A DNA stretch of 47,934 nt from Candidatus Saccharimonadota bacterium (GTDB taxonomy: Bacteria; Patescibacteriota; Saccharimonadia; Saccharimonadales; Saccharimonadaceae). The notes below the pieces were generated by a model. That model had not been told where the DNA came from. It ran no database searches and was given only the letters and a program-made list of their open reading frames with translations. Positions 47,410-47,934 of this stretch are shown here, in pieces. Where the stretch lies: positions 1-47,934 of the forward strand of contig DAICYC010000004.1 of the NCBI GenBank assembly GCA_027311865.1. Reading direction: 5' to 3'. The position numbers and the translations under genes were made by a program. The stretch's first letter is position 1, and every line of letters begins with the position of its first letter.

Positions 47410-47443
47410 GCCCCGACTTACATAGTCGGGGCGCTTAACTTTT
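47410..47443 (+). terminator. terminator after the 89-aa gene
   Basis: GCCCCGAC-ttacata-GTCGGGGC followed by a short T-rich tract. Confidence 0.75.
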
Positions 47444-47490
47444 ACGTGCGAGACGTGATAAGCTAAGCCTATTGTTAAGCGGGGTGAGTG

Positions 47491-47934
47491 ATGACAAAGA
47501 CTAAATTTTCAACGAAACAAAGAAGCAAACTTAGTTGGCGACACGGTCTCGGTATCATTGGATTGGTGGTCGCTGCGATTCTGCTTACTATGTTTATTGG
47601 TTACATCCAGAGTCAACAATTCATGAACCGGCAAGCCGCCGAAGCTGAATTTCGCGACATCATGAGAGGGGTCAGCTACAACGACAGTCGACCGCTCTCT
47701 TATGACAAGGCTAGTGACAGCTATCTGATCCCGGAGTTGAGGCTATCGATTCCGAGTGATCCGTCATTACACAAGGCTCAATATGTTTATTATGAACTCG
47801 ATGACGGTGAGGCTAGTGTTTACTTGAGAGGCGATAGTTCACTTGATCGTGACCGCTTGATTGGGATTGGCGAAACGGAACCGGGGGTAGCTTGTTATCA
47901 TGATTTCGTGCTAACGACTATACCTGAAGATGAT
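47491..47934 (+). CDS. hypothetical membrane-anchored protein, 3' end beyond the window
   Basis: MTKTKFSTKQRSKLSWRHGLGIIGLVVAAILLTMFIGYIQSQQF... open to the window end; single N-terminal TM; not in the ORF track because it has no stop. Confidence 0.75.
   Translation, partial: MTKTKFSTKQRSKLSWRHGLGIIGLVVAAILLTMFIGYIQSQQFMNRQAAEAEFRDIMRGVSYNDSRPLSYDKASDSYLIPELRLSIPSDPSLHKAQYVYYELDDGEASVYLRGDSSLDRDRLIGIGETEPGVACYHDFVLTTIPEDD

Noticed and set aside
1-47934. UGA recoding (as in Gracilibacteria/Absconditabacteria)
   Set aside because: TGA is used as an ordinary stop (e.g. metG, cysteine desulfurase, mnmA) at expected protein ends.
1-47934. CRISPR array, rRNA operon, IS element, toxin-antitoxin pair
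   Set aside because: No regularly spaced repeats, rRNA motifs, transposase ORFs with inverted repeats, or convincing TA pair were seen. The YwqK-like gene is a MORN-type repeat protein without a partner.

Overview
The window reads as a near-contiguous chromosomal segment of a Candidatus Saccharibacteria/Patescibacteria-type genome. Lineage is inferred from gene content, short aaRSs and dense packing; no search was run. It is mostly housekeeping: pgk, tpiA, UvrD/PcrA, RsmA, MetG, TatD, cysteine desulfurase, MnmA, a short AlaS, an FtsA-like ATPase, RuvX, MltG, ObgE, ExoI, UvrA, L25, an ABC exporter, TrhO, UvrC, SecG, an oligopeptide-binding protein, TypA, trehalase, cytidine deaminase, RarA and an SPFH protein. 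Five tRNAs are present (Glu, Val, Leu, Phe, Gly). No CRISPR array, rRNA, IS element or prophage was recognised. The most interesting signals are: (1) a ~390-nt transcription unit at ~25.0-25.4 kb with a near-consensus promoter, a duplicated sequence/hairpin module, two SD-preceded AUG-CUN-UAG mini-ORFs and an 18-bp terminator-like stem, probably a structured ncRNA; (2) a tRNA-Gly(GCC) in which the universal G19-C56 pair is replaced by U19-A56; (3) many start codons lying 6-11 nt after an (extended) -10 box, implying widespread leaderless transcription; (4) a type IV pilin-like N-terminus fused to a seven-blade RCC1-like propeller with C-X8-C-W-G in every blade; (5) a structured leader and apparent non-canonical (ATT/ATA) start for a LysM-CHAP hydrolase; (6) a trehalase split by one frameshift; (7) high-GC3 small-protein loci at both window ends, one behind a perfect TTGACA-17-TATAAT promoter.
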